Assembly (NCBI RefSeq): GCF_932526225.1 | Contig: NC_064041.1 | Coordinates: 6,841,042 to 6,905,041 of the forward strand | Source: Nematostella vectensis | Taxonomy: Eukaryota > Cnidaria > Anthozoa > Actiniaria > Edwardsiidae | Reading direction: 5' to 3' | Length of the DNA: 64,000 nucleotides | Part shown: in pieces, positions 12,093 through 24,472 of the stretch | Numbering within the stretch: position 1 is the stretch's first letter | How the letters are laid out: each line of letters starts with the position of its first letter | The notes under the pieces: generated by a model | What the model was told of the DNA's origin: nothing | The model's database searches: none | The model's input: only the letters and a program-made list of their open reading frames with translations | Translations under genes and position numbers: made by a program

Positions 12093-15000
12093 ATGTCAAA
12101 AAAAAGCAACAAACTCAGTCGAACATTCCCGGGCCGTGTGAAGAATGAGACCAAATCCCGACAGCCTTTGCCATCAGGGTTCAAGCGGTGGGTAGATCTT
12201 GCCTTATCACGAACACTTAATTACGTATTACACATAATCAAAGTAACTTGTTTGTCAGTGATAGCAAGAACTGTACATGGGTGAAATTCAAAGTATACAT
12301 AGCTAAGGGCTTCGCAATAATTAAAACTGTATCTAGATGAGCTTCAAAGTGTATCTTTACTCCAGGGCTTACAAGGGTGGTAGGCTAAAGTCTTACAATA
12401 AACACAAAATCCCCTTTTAACTGACTGGAATGTGCCTTGCTTGCAACACGTTCTCTGTGTTGTTTAGAAAACTAAGTTACAAGTTGCGTATTCTTAGCTA
12501 CAGCCTCTGCTTAACTATAGGGCTTGGATATCTCTTTTACAGATTTGCGGATTTTCTGACGTTACGGCGCAAGAAGCGCAAAGGGGATAGCGCCGCACGT
12601 CAGCTGGAGAAATCTCCATGGTTCCACGGCAAGATAACCGCCGAGTACGCGGAGATGTTGATGCGTGGTGCAGGGGAGTTTCTGGTCCGTGAAGACCCGG
12701 CCATGCCGGGCATGTACTTCATAGCTGTACGCAACAAAGAGCAGGAAACGCTGCATTTGGCTATCACTAAAGTGAATCATTCTAAAGGGACACGCATAAA
12801 GTACAGGTGTGTTAATGAGCCATTCATTCACAATTTTGTGGAACCACTAACTCAAACTGTTTTTTTTTTCGTTATAAGTGCGTATAACATGCAAGCAAGC
12901 TAATTGGTTTTCATTTTACCAATTTAATTTATCTCAATAATATCTTATCTTGCCTCATATAAAACATTATTTAATCTCCCCGCTTTTACTACCTTCTCGC
13001 GCCCCATAGCCTACGTGTAGCCGCTGACTCGCGAAAAAATACTATCGTACGAGCGGCTACACGTGGGCTACGCGCCCCAGAGTCCCAGAACTTCTACTTC
13101 TACTTTATTTCCCTACATCCGTTTTGTGCTGGCTTCTATTGTTTTTCAGAGTTGAAGATTCCGATTACATGTTCGACGGGATCCCCGAACTCATTCAGTT
13201 CTACATCAGCGAGCGGCGCCCCGTATCTATCCGCCCCCCTGCCGTTCTCACGATCGCAATCAGCAAGGAAAGCGCCTTGCTGAAGGAAGAGGACTTCAGA
13301 GGGCGTACCTCGACGGCAGGAAGTGCGCGGATCCATCGCACAACCCGAGGCAGACTCGAGAGAAAACGTAGTGACCCGGTACTGAGTACGCGTGTGCCTT
13401 CAAGAGTCTTCAACATAGAGGCAGATGACGATTCCTCTGCTTCCGTCCCAGATAAGGATCGCCCACACTCGCGTTCCAACCCGCCAAGTATTTACTACGA
13501 TGATAAACAAAAGACGGCGGAAGGTGGTGAACTGTTCAGCTCTGCGACGACGCAGTCCTTAGAGGATGTACTAGATCCTCCGCAGATCGAGCGTCGGAGG
13601 CATTTGAGTAGTAGTGGTAGCGCGCCGTCTCTTTATCGAAAACGCGACTCAGGCGAAGGCCCGGAATCTACTTACGATAGCCCTCGTAGCATTGCAATTC
13701 CTACGACGACACTCAAGCACGTGTCGCCATACGGGAGACAAGGACGCAAGAGGTCTCAAGAGTCTGGGCCTGTGCAGGCTTTGAAGTCTAAAGAGGGGGT
13801 CCCTCTGAAGGATTATGCCACGCCCTCTTCACTCCCCGTTAATGGGTCAAGTAACTCCCAGGACGAGTTAGACTATGATGTACCGCGTCCTAGTAGCATG
13901 GTAACAGACAAGAATAATGATGATACGAATAGCAAACGTGACAGTGGCGTGACAAGGGAAAGTAGCACTGAGCGTGACCGAGCTGGCTCTGGCGTGACAG
14001 AATGTGCGAAACCTCGACAGACGCGGCAAGAGATTTACCAAAGCGTGTTACAAAAATTGCGTGACAAAATTGTTCGACCATTTCTGGAACAGAGTTGTGT
14101 GACGCTTGCTCGTTACATGACAAAAGTGGACCTCGATGTTGTGTGGACGTCCCACATGGGGGAGGGGGAGGGGGAGCCTGAGGGAGTTGCCGAGGGACTA
14201 GAACTTTTGATTCTTCCACAGGGTCGAGATATTAGATCCGCCTTGATCGAAAGGTTAGTTTAAAGGTAGCCTGCTAGTCGACTCTCTGTTGGGTTAATTC
14301 GGAATTTTCTTTCCCCGACCTCCACTTCTTTTCCAATTGTGCCACACAATTTTCTTGGTGATAGGAATGTTTTGGTGGGCTTTGATAGTGACAGTGAAGT
14401 TATAAGGTGGACTTCATATGGTGTAAAAATATGGTGCAAGGTATTTGTTAGAGGTAAACCATGGCCCACTTTAAGTAGAGCCCCTTTAAGTAAAGACGTT
14501 TCAGGCTGGCGACAGTGACAGGAATTAAAGTATTTCTTAGAGCAGCGGCAACGCTCGATACGTGTACTTTTATTTTGGTGGAGCAAATGTTATACAGAAG
14601 GAAAACGTCGAGCTTCCGTTAACCTCATGGTTACTTATAAGGATGCATCGACGTTGATGATTTTTGATGAAACAGGACCCTGTCCAGAAATAACCTGTGA
14701 CCGACGCGACATTACTGCGCAGTAGCTCAATTCGAAAGTCCTAGAACTAGAGATTTATGTATGTTGTTTTCGTTTAATTGCCGAGGCTGGTGTTTAATTG
14801 CCGAGGCTAGTGTTTAATTGCCGAGGCTAGTGTTTAATTGCCGAGGCTAGTGTAAAGGCAAATTGTAGATTAATGTTTATAACAGCGAATTTGTTATCCT
14901 TATTCGTAATAGTACTGCTTAAATAGACTGTTAAGCAACGGTTTTACTAGTTTGAAATGCACCCCCTTTTGTTTGTCTAGGTACACAAATTTGACTTATT

Positions 15001-16263
15001 GGGTGGGTGCATTGGTGGTAGCCGCTGGCGATCTAGGACCGCGTACTCAAGTTGTCACCAAACTCATAGAGCTCGCCGACGTATTGAGTGACAAGCATGG
15101 TAATCTGGTCTCCTTTATGGCCGTTCTTGAGGGACTGGCACTACCACAGGTAATCTAATAAGACAGTATTTCTATTTATTTTATTATGGTATAAGTAACT
15201 TGATATTTCAACCACAGGTAACACGGTTACATCACACGTGGTCATGCCTTCATCATCAGTACTCTTCTTCCGCTATCATGTACCACAGCACGCTAAAGCC
15301 CCTGGCGGGCCTCCTATCCTCAGGTGCTCCAAGCCCCTTCCCTGGAGTGTGCCTACCATATGTGGTCCCCCTTGCAAAACTACTTGAAATGACTACTGAA
15401 GATGCCCTAGGAGGATGGGGACAAGACGATGTTGTTCAAGGTACAGCTTACGATCTATCTGTTAAAGTACGACTCGCACTACTTCCATAACTGATAACCT
15501 AAGAGCATTACCGGTGATGGAAAAAAGTGTCCTCTACTTTGCATAGCCAATCCTCGTCTTCTCGCGCCCTTTTTAGTCAATCAAGACTGAGATTTTCGCA
15601 CCGGATTTGGCTAACATTTCTTTAGTTGCATCTTACTGTAAATTATGTCCTGGAGACAAATAAATGGTAATGATAGTTGTTTGTATTAAACTCAATTAAG
15701 GCCTTTGGGCCTGGGGTTTCTTAGATGCTCGGGGTTACTTTGGACGGTTCAAAAGAATCCTGCAACTAATTTAGTCAATAGGTAAACCACTCGGAAGCTA
15801 TTCTGTACCACTCTGATGTAGCTCGATAACCTTTGGTGTAACTCGGTACAGTTCGGAAGTTAAAAAAAAAAAAAAAAAACAAAGAAACAAGTTAATCGGT
15901 ACAAGTTCGGGGTAGCTTGGTACCACTCGGGGTACCACTTACTTAAGTGTGGGTCGGTACTATAAAGTTAACTATTTGCCCCGTGCTTTCATGACAGGTA
16001 TAGAGACACTGTTAGCACACCTAGACGCGGGCCGCACCTTGATCCAGCAACTCGATGCTTACAAAGACGAATACCTCAAGCGTTCACACGAGACGATACC
16101 TGAAGACGAACTCAAAATTATGGATTATTTCCGATCACGTGTGAACGTGGGAGATGTATTAGGACTCGGATCAGACGCGCATGTGCGAACGCAGAAGCTG
16201 GTGACTTTGTTAAACTGGTTGTCGGAGAACGCCGAGCGAGCCAGCAAGCCTTCAGCGGTGTGA
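12093..16263 (+). CDS. NSP/BCAR3-family SH2 and RasGEF-like adaptor
   Basis: Adaptor of the BCAR3/SH2D3A/SH2D3C (NSP) family, which couples phosphotyrosine receptors to p130Cas through a RasGEF-like fold that no longer exchanges nucleotide. Coding exons are 12093-12187, 12543-12806, 13150-14253, 14981-15149, 15218-15440 and 15998-16263; every junction keeps phase, giving 706 residues. SH2 begins near residue 58 (WFHGKI, FLVR with Arg81). Residues 150-400 are a Ser/Arg-rich linker with several YD/YDxP motifs (TYDSPRS, DYDVPRP) that look like phosphotyrosine sites. The C-terminal part carries the family signatures LELLILPQGR, YTNLTYWV, VSFMAVLEGL and IETLLAHLDAGRT. The start is the first ATG after an acceptor at 12074; a non-coding first exon upstream is likely. 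Only one NSP gene is visible, so it cannot be tied to one vertebrate paralogue. Confidence 0.92.
13006..13071. repeat. imperfect palindrome in an intron of the SH2 adaptor gene
   Basis: TAGCCTACGTGTAGCCGCT at the left is mirrored by AGCGGCTACACGTGGGCTA at the right, with one mismatch and a loop of about 28 bases. It is a hairpin element remnant without coding content. Confidence 0.6.
14771..14851. repeat. 20-bp tandem repeat, four copies
   Basis: The unit GTTTAATTGCCGAGGCTAGT is repeated four times almost perfectly within the intron before the YTNLTYWV exon of the SH2 adaptor gene. Confidence 0.85.
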
Positions 16264-16518
16264 TACATATACGCATGCGAGCTATACATGCTTGCCACTT
16301 GGAACTGGGTGGGTCATCGATGAAACTTTCAGGTGTCAGCGATACAGGACCTGTTTTGCTCACTAAATACGACTGAGCATGTGCTTGGAGACTAGAATGT
16401 GCTTTCGCTGCCAGTGGGATCACTTCTAGTGAGTGCAGCTCCAATTGCCAGGGGCGTTAATCGTGAACGATGATGCTTGTGTGCCCTCGATGTTCAGCCG
16501 TCGTTGTTAGAATACCAA

Positions 16519-16968
16519 ATGCGCCTTAAATTGTCAATGATCAGCGGGGTTACTTGGACACAAGATGCGCCTTCAGTGATCAGCGGTGTTACTTGGCTAC
16601 TGGATGCGCCTTCAGTGATCAGTGGGGTTACTTGGATACTATATGCGCCTTCAGTGATCAGTAGGGTTACTTGGATACTATATGCGCCTTCAGTGATCAG
16701 CGGGGTTACTTGGATACTAGATGCCCCTTCGGGGATCAGCGGGGTTACTTGGATACTAGATGCCCCTTCAGTGATCAGCGGGGTTACTTGGATACTAGAT
16801 GCCCCTTCAGTGATCAGCGGGGTTACTTGGATACTATATGCGCCTTCAGTAATCAGCGATTTTACTTGGATGCTATATGCGCCTCCAGTGGTTACCAGGG
16901 TTGCTTGGATAATGCGCCTTCAATAATCAACAGGATACTAATGCGCCTTCAATGATCAGCAGAGATGC
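16519..16968. repeat. 39-bp minisatellite downstream of the SH2 adaptor gene
   Basis: About eleven copies of a unit containing GATCAGCGGGGTTACTTGG and ATGCGCCTTCAGT follow the stop codon at 16263. Because 39 is a multiple of three and the unit lacks stops in two frames, long open frames (13-residue periodic) appear; they resemble no known protein. If the transcript extends past 16519 the array lies in the 3' UTR. Confidence 0.85.
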
Positions 16969-17700
16969 TCGGATAGTAAATAGCCCTTCGGTTCTGAGCG
17001 ACATTGGTAAATATCTAAGCAACAATTATGTTGCTCACTATCATCGATATCGACGTGGCTTTATTTCTTGGCAGGACATCTGGCAGGCGACCAACGCTAT
17101 GGCTATCTCCATAGGTACGTTTTCCGCAACGTTTCCCTCATCACAAACGTTGTGTGACCGAAACTAAAAGCGGTGCTGCGAGAGGCTACACATGTAGCTG
17201 ACACTCTGGCAAGAGCAATGTGTTTTTCTGCCTCTTTCTAAAGACATCATTGCAGAATTTTGCCCTTGCTTTGCCATATTCCAAGTAATTTAAATAATGA
17301 TAAAAGAGAAACCAACCTCGTCTGTACTCTGCCATTGATTGTACAATTAATCGTTGAGTTGGGAAATCTAAGCTAATCTACGTGTTGTTTTATACAGTGC
17401 TATCTCCTGATATTTTGGTTTTCAAGATATATTGCGCTATCCACGTTGGTATGAGCTACATGATAACATGCTGTTATAAGTTATTAGATTATGTAGATAT
17501 GTGGTATTATATGAGGAATTTTGTAATTTGTTTTACAAAACTATATTAGATTTTTTAAAGAATTCGACGTTATCTTTCTATTAAACGCTTGGTTGAAAAT
17601 GAATTCTTTTCTCTTAATATAACTATTTTGGTAAAGTTTGAATTTCTCTAATAAAAGCGGACGCTCTTTTATCCGGGTCATTCCGTCGCGCGCACACACA

Positions 17701-17729
17701 TGACGTCACGTGTCTCGATTATGACGTCA
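17701..17729 (+). promoter_or_regulatory. two CRE palindromes upstream of the ANKUB1-like gene
   Basis: TGACGTCA occurs at 17701-17708, overlapping CACGTG, and again at 17722-17729. These are textbook CREB/ATF and E-box sites and stand about 100 bases before the ATG chosen for the ANKUB1-like gene. Function as a promoter is inferred from position only. Confidence 0.4.
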
Positions 17730-17822
17730 GAAGTAATTTTCCATGTAAAGAAATGCTTAATTACTCCGATGGAACAGGTTTTCCTCCCTCCAGTTTGTAA
17801 GCCTTTTGATTTTTTCGCCATC

Positions 17823-20800
17823 ATGAAATCAGGGCGATTAAAAGGACAAATTGGTCGAATGAACAGGGGAGCTAACTTAAGCGCGAAGATCCGCCTTTTT
17901 AGTCTACACTTAAAGTTCCCAACAGACGAGAAATTCACGATTAGTCGTGTTTGCCCCGGCATGACTGTGAAGGACCTCAAGAATAGGATTGAACTAGAAA
18001 CAGGTGTTCCAAGGTAAGAAGAACGTGATATAGGAAAATTATTTTTTCAGTTATGTTTTACATTCAAAATGTATATTCACACTTAAAAGTGTATTTTAAT
18101 TTCAAAAGAAAAGGCAACTGGCAGAAGTCTGGTTTGTGAAATAAAGGCTAGTAACACATTCCCACTCACCAGATAATATAAGCATACAGAACTCTTAGGC
18201 CCATTGACAATTTTAGCCGACCTTCTACGCATGTGTTACACCTGTACTACCCACTGACCTATCTGTCTGTTACTCTCCTTTTTTCTGCGCATGCTTTACA
18301 TAGGTTACCACTGACCTGTTACTCCTGGTGGTTCTTTTTCTGCGCATGCATTTAAACATGTAGCCACTGACCTCTTTCTCCTGGTAGTCCCTGTTCTGCG
18401 CATGCTTTTATGGTCAGCGAATGCTTTCCGAACGTTATACCACAGGCGACCCGTCCTGGCCCTCTCAGTATTCTTTGCAGGGGCGGTTCCAGAAGTTAAA
18501 AAAGGGAGGGCCGAAGCAAAAGTTTCTAGAAAGAGGGGGGGACGTATTCTTCTTCCGTATATTTCCTTATAATTCTTGTTATTTCCAAGCCATAAATGTC
18601 TGAAAATAGGGGGCCCGCTCGGTCCACCCCTAGATCCGCCCCCTGCCTTGTTCTGCTAACAACCATCCTGGACACTCGGCAGTTCTGCTTTGCGCATGCC
18701 CAAAACAACAGTTACCATTGTAACATAGCGAGAATTGACTGTACCACTGTTTATTTCCGACACCAGTTATTTTCTCTCACTCCTCCAGGCATTTGCTGAG
18801 ACTCCGCTATCTTGATGGATATGATCTGACCGATGACCGCCGTTTATCTTACTACAACATGGTCCCTGCCGCCACCGTACAAGTGCTTCTATGGCCAGAA
18901 TGGGTTAGCTTGGTGACGGCGGCGTGCAAAGGGGATTACTATGGTAACCAAATAGGCGTATTTAATTTCTTTAGAGGTGACTAAAGTGGTGAATGTTTGA
19001 ATCGGGTTATAAGATAGCTAAGAAACCGTTCCTGTCCCATAGGTGTTCTTGCAAGCCAAATCCGTACCCCGGCCAAACTGGGTCAGAACACGCCCCGTGA
19101 ATTTAACGAAAAAGCGCTTGTGGCTCTCTACATAGCCTCTCATAGAGGTCACGTTAACGTGGTATCGAGGCTGGTGGAAAGCGGGGTTTATCCCTGCACT
19201 AAACTCCCGTCAGGCCGTTCGCCCCTCCACGCTGCTGTCAATAGAAAGCAGATCACATGTGTCAGTATACTAATTGGTGAGTTGTACATCGATAGAGTAA
19301 TTCTGTCTAGCGCTGGGCGGGATTGATCCGCTGACAAGGTGGGGAAATGAATAGGACAGACACAAATCCCTGTCTTCAAAGACAGTTTTCTAATGATATA
19401 CGCACAAATTCTGGCCGTGTTTCCTTTCTTCTAAACACCAAAATCTGGCGTATATCATATATATAATGAAACTATCCTTAAAGTGTTTGGAGGCCCGAGG
19501 ACGGAATAACAAATAAATAAAAAACCTACACCATCGCCCCATATTTACTACTGGTATCCAAGCCATTTCAGGGGCTTGAGATTTCCTGTNNNNNNNNNNN
19601 NNNNNNNNNNNNNNNNNNNNNNNNNNNNNNNNNNNNNNNNNNNNNNNNNNNNNNNNNNNNNNNNNNNNNNNNNNNNNNNNNNNNNNNNNNNNNNNNNNNN
19701 NNNNNNNNNNNNNNNNNNNNNNNNNNNNNNNNNNNNNNNNNNNNNNNNNNNNNNNNNNNNNNNNNNNNNNNNNNNNNNNNNNNNNNNNNCTAGAGGTATA
19801 AAAACGATGAAGTTTGTTCCGTTTGAGTTTGAACGGTAAGTTGGCAATTTTCACGACAAAAGATTTTTTGTAACAGTTTCAAATTGCCTGCTCAAACAAG
19901 GGAAAACCAGCACAAACTTATCAAATTTGACTTACAACAAACAAATATTTTGGTGCTCATGGCCTAAAAATGATATATAAACCGATATTACATGAGTTCC
20001 TTAACGCCTAGTTCCAGGTAATGTACTTGTTTAGTAGGCAATTGTAATACAGCATCGTTTACGAATGTCAACGATATTACGAATCTTTTTATCGAGATTT
20101 ATTCCAAATTCTAGAAACATGCCAAGAACAACATGTCGAGGTGAGATTCATTCTAAAATGATTAGAAGAATCAAATTCTTTTTAATACCTACTTTAAATA
20201 TCAACGTCAACTAAAAGTTAAACATTATAAAGAGTTTATTGGAATACAATTCTACAAAAGGACTATTTTGGGGATGTGAGGACGGGTACGAAACACAGGG
20301 GGGGACTTGCGCTTAGCGATCACCTGACCTTTCTGGGTGGCAAATTCAAAACAAAAAAATAAAACAAACCAAAATCAGAAATGACTGCGCCCGTCACACT
20401 AGAGAAGGAAAAATAAAATAAACCTTTAAAATGAAAATAAGCCCTGTTTTTTTTTTCAGCGTAAGCGCTGAATGAGTTGCTTTGTGCTGCTCTTATTTTG
20501 CCGCTAAATAATGCCTCAGCGCGCGCTATTTTGCCACCCAAACAGTCACGTGATCTCTAGCGCAAGTTCCCTATTCCTCTGGTAGAGATTTTACAATTGT
20601 TTTTAGGCTTCGGTAACTGAAAAATCCCCCCCTCCCCCCCCCCCCCCCCCCTCTACCAGAAATCTTACTACATGGAGTCAGTTAACACAACTACAACACC
20701 CTAATTATTATAAATAATATCTTGAGAAAAGCAGGCTAAATGGATGAGGCATCCAAAACCCAAAGAAAAATACTGTGTTATGCCATTTATCTCGATTTGT

Positions 20801-20948
20801 GCTCCACAGGTTACGCGAGAAGGACGAGACTACAGATGATACGGTCAGGTCAGGTCACACACCCCGAGGCACTCCCCCTCCGTCAATATATGTAACTGAT
20901 GTATTTAACGTGATGCATCCGCTGACCGGAAATGCCAAGTGTACCACG
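17823..20948 (+). CDS. ANKUB1-like ubiquitin-fold and ankyrin protein (partial, gap inside)
   Basis: Resembles ANKUB1 (ankyrin repeat and ubiquitin domain containing 1), a poorly understood animal protein. Exons read 17823-18013, 18789-18943, 19043-19276, one running out of the gap to 19835, and 20810-20948, with phases that match at each visible junction. The first two exons give a ubiquitin-like fold (MTVKDLKNRI, RLRYLDGYDL); the third gives ankyrin units (VALYIASHRGHVNVV, SPLHAAVNRKQ). The motif WPEWVSLVTAACKG corresponds to the segment between the two in human ANKUB1. Part of the ankyrin region is lost in the 200-base gap. The start is uncertain: an exon at about 17085-17115 could splice into an acceptor at 17798 and add residues. 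The 3' end is not found; a tiny exon at 21316-21347 is only a guess. Confidence 0.75.
19590..19789. other. assembly gap (200 N)
   Basis: Run of N that interrupts the ankyrin-coding part of the ANKUB1-like gene. The round length suggests a placeholder size rather than a measured one. Confidence 1.
20301..20571. mobile_element. MITE with GACTTGCGCTTAG termini and GGTGGCAAAT motif
   Basis: GGGACTTGCGCT and GGGTGGCAAA near the left end are mirrored by TTTGCCACCC and AGCGCAAGTTCCC at the right. The related block at about 59146-59299 shares TGGCAAATTCAAA, AAATGAC and CGTCACAC in the same order on the opposite strand. It lies in an intron of the ANKUB1-like gene. Confidence 0.65.
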
Positions 20949-22045
20949 GTAAGAATGCGCATGACATCAACGGAAGTAGTAAGACAAGCCTGGCAAACGA
21001 TACTTTTAAAACATTCAACGTTCGTATAAGCGAGACAAGGTATTTCAATTCCTCGGTTAGAAAAAAGCAACCTTTACATGCTCTTCGTTTTTCATTCCAA
21101 GGACCTCTGTTTTGTCACTCGAGCAAAGTACCAAATATGAGATAGCATCCCATTTCATCCATCGGCTGTTTATTCGATGAAATTCCAAATTAGATGAAGC
21201 GTAAGACTTTTTTTAGGTAGCTACATTGAAATTTCTTCTCAGAATTTGTCTTCCTATCTTGTGAAAACAATAACAAAGATTTGACTGACAAGAGAACGCA
21301 CATTCACAATTCCAGCGGTTGCCTCCACAAGCCTATGCCTATCACACGTACGTATGCCTAAAGGACTCAATTCCATTTCCTATCTTACATCTACAACGTC
21401 CTCTGTGCACGCTTCCTCGAATTATGTGCTTCACGAGCCGCTATTCTTTTCTTATATTAAATAAATAAAAAATAGATCACTGGTCACATTTCCGTCACTT
21501 ATTGTTATACTAAATGAAAGTCTAGCTACAATACAAAATCGATTTAATGTTCTAGACTATCAAATTAATGTTAATTACTACCAATTGATGGCGGAGCTCC
21601 CGCGGAGCGCCAAGCTTTGCGAGGGCGGAACCCAATACAGAATTATGGTAGGCAAAGCGATGTAGCTGTTGAAAATCGTCGGCGAGGGATTCCAAAGTAC
21701 TCTCTTTTATATAAGAACGTCTAATTTTTAGTTGAGGCTGGGCCGTTATATTTGGAGCATTTTAAGGCTGAAGATGCTCTTAACGATGTTCTTAAATTTT
21801 AGTGCTTATAAAATATAGTACCCAATGAATTATTACGAGGATAATTACACAAATAATCAATAACATTATAATATTTAAGGTTGTTATTAATAAACGAATT
21901 TTGTCGGCATTTTTCGCCGACAAAATGCAACCCCGCTTTTTTTTATCTCTGGGTTACACTTATCCTATTTATAAGAAGGCGGGGATTTTAAACGATTCAA
22001 CAAATTTGTTGTCGGTTGCATACATACCGCTTGAAACCCGTTGGT
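20949..22045. other. no exon recognised; 3' side of ANKUB1-like gene
   Basis: No convincing exon follows the splice donor at 20949. The only candidate is 21316-21347 (cag acceptor, gtacgt donor). The stretch contains the dispersed repeat copy at 21735-21890. Whether the ANKUB1-like gene ends here or continues beyond the methyltransferase gene cannot be decided. Confidence 0.4.
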
Positions 22046-22049
22046 TTAA

Positions 22050-23265
22050 CCCTATTCAGACCGGGGGGGGGGGGCTTTTGTGCCTCCTAGCACCTTTGAT
22101 CTGTAATAATTTTCGAACTAGTAGGGCTAGAGCATTGAAATTTGATGACTTTTCCTAAAATTTATCTGGGATCAGTTTGGTGTGAAGAAAATTTTGATAT
22201 GTGTACCCTGGTAACCATAGTAACCAAGTTTTGAGACATAGGTTTAATGAAAATTAGGCAAAACGCTTTAAGTCGTTAAAATCAACTATTAATACGACGT
22301 GCTCAACGTAAATTCATTTTATATAAACGTTTTATACCAAGTTCTGAAAAAACACAATAAAAACTTACATCTTTATTTTAGGGGGGGAGGGGTGGTGTTT
22401 TTTGTCAATTTTTGACCTTCTCGAAATAGTGCTTGTAGAAATAGCAAAAAAAAAAATATTCATACCCACCTGAGATCATTAATACAACTTGAAACGAAGA
22501 TTAAATATTGTCAAAAAGCTTAAGATATTGCCACCCAGTTTTTATTGATTAAAATAAATAACTTTCATTAAATCCAAGATGGCGGATGCTGATGTCACAT
22601 AATTAGCTAGAATTCGCTGTTTTTTTTTTTAAACTAACATCCAAATTTGGCAAAACCCTTTTTATATTTCTTTATTTTAAATAAAAAGTAGAAAAAAAAC
22701 ATTTTTTGGAAATATACTTAAATTATTACTTTAATTAAGAGTCCAGTTGCAAACTTATGCTATATTAAAGTTACCATGCCAATCAATGACGTCACAGGTG
22801 TCATATATTGTTGTCATAGAAACAGTGTCACTCATAAAATATGTCTACTGCAAGATTATCGAAAAAAGACATACAGAAATACACATCTAACATAAACAAA
22901 AATTTTGCGCGTTTCTGCTCACTTAAGTGAGGTCATCGTGACGTCACAAAGACAATTTTTTTTAAGAATATCGGTCGCTTTTTGAATACGAACTGATTAT
23001 GATAACTTATTTGGATTTTGGATGTTCTATGCAAAGGTTACGAAAGGTAGGCTATTTATAACTATATGTCCTTAAATGACGTCATATTCTGTTGCTATGG
23101 CAACACAATATATCATTTTGTTCCTCTTTGTCAGATAATGATTCTTTGAAAATTTGGTCATAATAGCTCCAATGGGTCAAAAGTTACGGATGGGGACGGA
23201 TGGGCCACCCCCCCCCCCCCCCCCCAAGGTCAGAGGAAGCCTCAAAAAGCCAGGTCTGCATAGGG
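22050..23265. mobile_element. piggyBac-like non-autonomous element flanked by TTAA
   Basis: TTAA stands at 22046-22049 and 23266-23269, and the element starts CCCTATTCAGACC and ends GGTCTGCATAGGG, giving 13-bp inverted termini with one mismatch. TTAA targets and CCC termini are characteristic of piggyBac-superfamily transposons. Long G and C runs lie just inside the ends. There is no transposase, so it would have moved with help. A related block with the same end lies at 54125-54957. Confidence 0.8.
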
Positions 23266-23686
23266 TTAAAAAAAACTCTTATATATATCTAATGAAGCAT
23301 CCGCTCAGAAAAGTGGGGAGGCACTGCCCTTACCCCTCCCCTTCCGCCGCCCCTGGGACGTTCTTATAAAAGTGTTCTTATAAAAAAAAAAAAGAGTGTA
23401 GTAAGTAGCACTAAGCAATAAGCTCGTAAATGTTCATACAAAATAAGACAACTCCTCGATATTTCCTCCATTTATTGGTTCAACAAAACAATGAATATCA
23501 GATTTCTGCTGAGCAGTAGTGCTACAGGCATCATATAACAGATATACAGAAATCATATAAAAACTAGTTAAGATATGGACACTGTGGTGTGTGGTGCCGT
23601 CTAAATCTCTATCAGCTATCACTTACTTCAATTGTCACCGATTATGCCGGGTTAACTAACGCATACCCCGCCATTTGTTCTCTGAA

Positions 23687-24472
23687 TTACACTTTAACTC
23701 CTGAGACAAAGTATAGCCCGTCATGATCACTATCCTTAGAGTCATCTTTGCACTCGTGTTTCTTAAATTCAATTCCGGTCATTCCTGCCATTTCAATACT
23801 TCGCACTATCAGCTCCTTGGTCAAGGGAAACGAGTGAAACATCACGCCATTCACCGTGTAATGACTTTCATTGAGCACTCCCTGCATGATAAGGTAGCCA
23901 CCGGGTTTGACGAAGTTTGCAAGTTTAGCTACCACCATTTCGTACTCAGCGTCACTTTCTACAGCAACTTCTAGACATAGGCTCGACGAAACAACATCAA
24001 ATGGTGGTCTTGTATCTTGGCTGCCTTCAGGAAACTTAACTATGTCATCTTCCTTGACATCGCATGGCAAGATTATTTTGATTTTCTCTCTTAATTCGTC
24101 TTGCCGCTTCAACGCTTCGTCTTTGCTTTTTCCTTCCAACTCACAAACGATATACTCAAACAAGTTGCTCCAATCAAAAGCTTCCTTCTTTTTCTCTAGC
24201 CATGCAGATACTGCTGCTCTGTTGTTCTTGTTGTACTCGCAAAAGGTGATGCCCTTTGCGTGCGTGCAGGCACTGACTAGGGAATAAATTGTTGGGCCTC
24301 CGCCGAACTCCATAACTTTCAATTCGTTGCCTAAATTCTTCCAAAAGTTGTGATAATTCCTCAAAGCGGGTCTATAGTAATAAGAAGTCTTTGGACTGTC
24401 GAAGATTCTGGCGTTGTAAATAGCTGCGTCGAACAGATCGTAGTTATTCGTCGTGTTCATAGTCGCAGCCAT
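23687..24472 (-). CDS. NNMT/PNMT/TEMT-family small-molecule N-methyltransferase
   Basis: Intronless 261-residue protein of the family that includes nicotinamide, phenylethanolamine and thioether methyltransferases, which move a methyl group from S-adenosylmethionine to small amines in the cytosol. SAM-binding motif I is clear (EFGGGPTIYSLVSAC, near residue 55), followed by the family blocks KEAFDWSNLFEYIV, LPCDVKEDD, DVVSSSLCLEVA and KPGGYLIMQGVL. Length equals the human enzymes (about 260). The start is the upstream of two close ATGs; MNTTNN four codons later is possible. A TATA-like TTTATATGC lies about 130 bases upstream and an AATAAA on this strand about 210 bases past the stop. Substrate cannot be predicted. 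Lack of introns, in a region where all neighbours have many, suggests retrocopying or an ancestral intronless lineage. Confidence 0.93.
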   Translation of the reverse strand: MAATMNTTNNYDLFDAAIYNARIFDSPKTSYYYRPALRNYHNFWKNLGNELKVMEFGGGPTIYSLVSACTHAKGITFCEYNKNNRAAVSAWLEKKKEAFDWSNLFEYIVCELEGKSKDEALKRQDELREKIKIILPCDVKEDDIVKFPEGSQDTRPPFDVVSSSLCLEVAVESDAEYEMVVAKLANFVKPGGYLIMQGVLNESHYTVNGVMFHSFPLTKELIVRSIEMAGMTGIEFKKHECKDDSKDSDHDGLYFVSGVKV

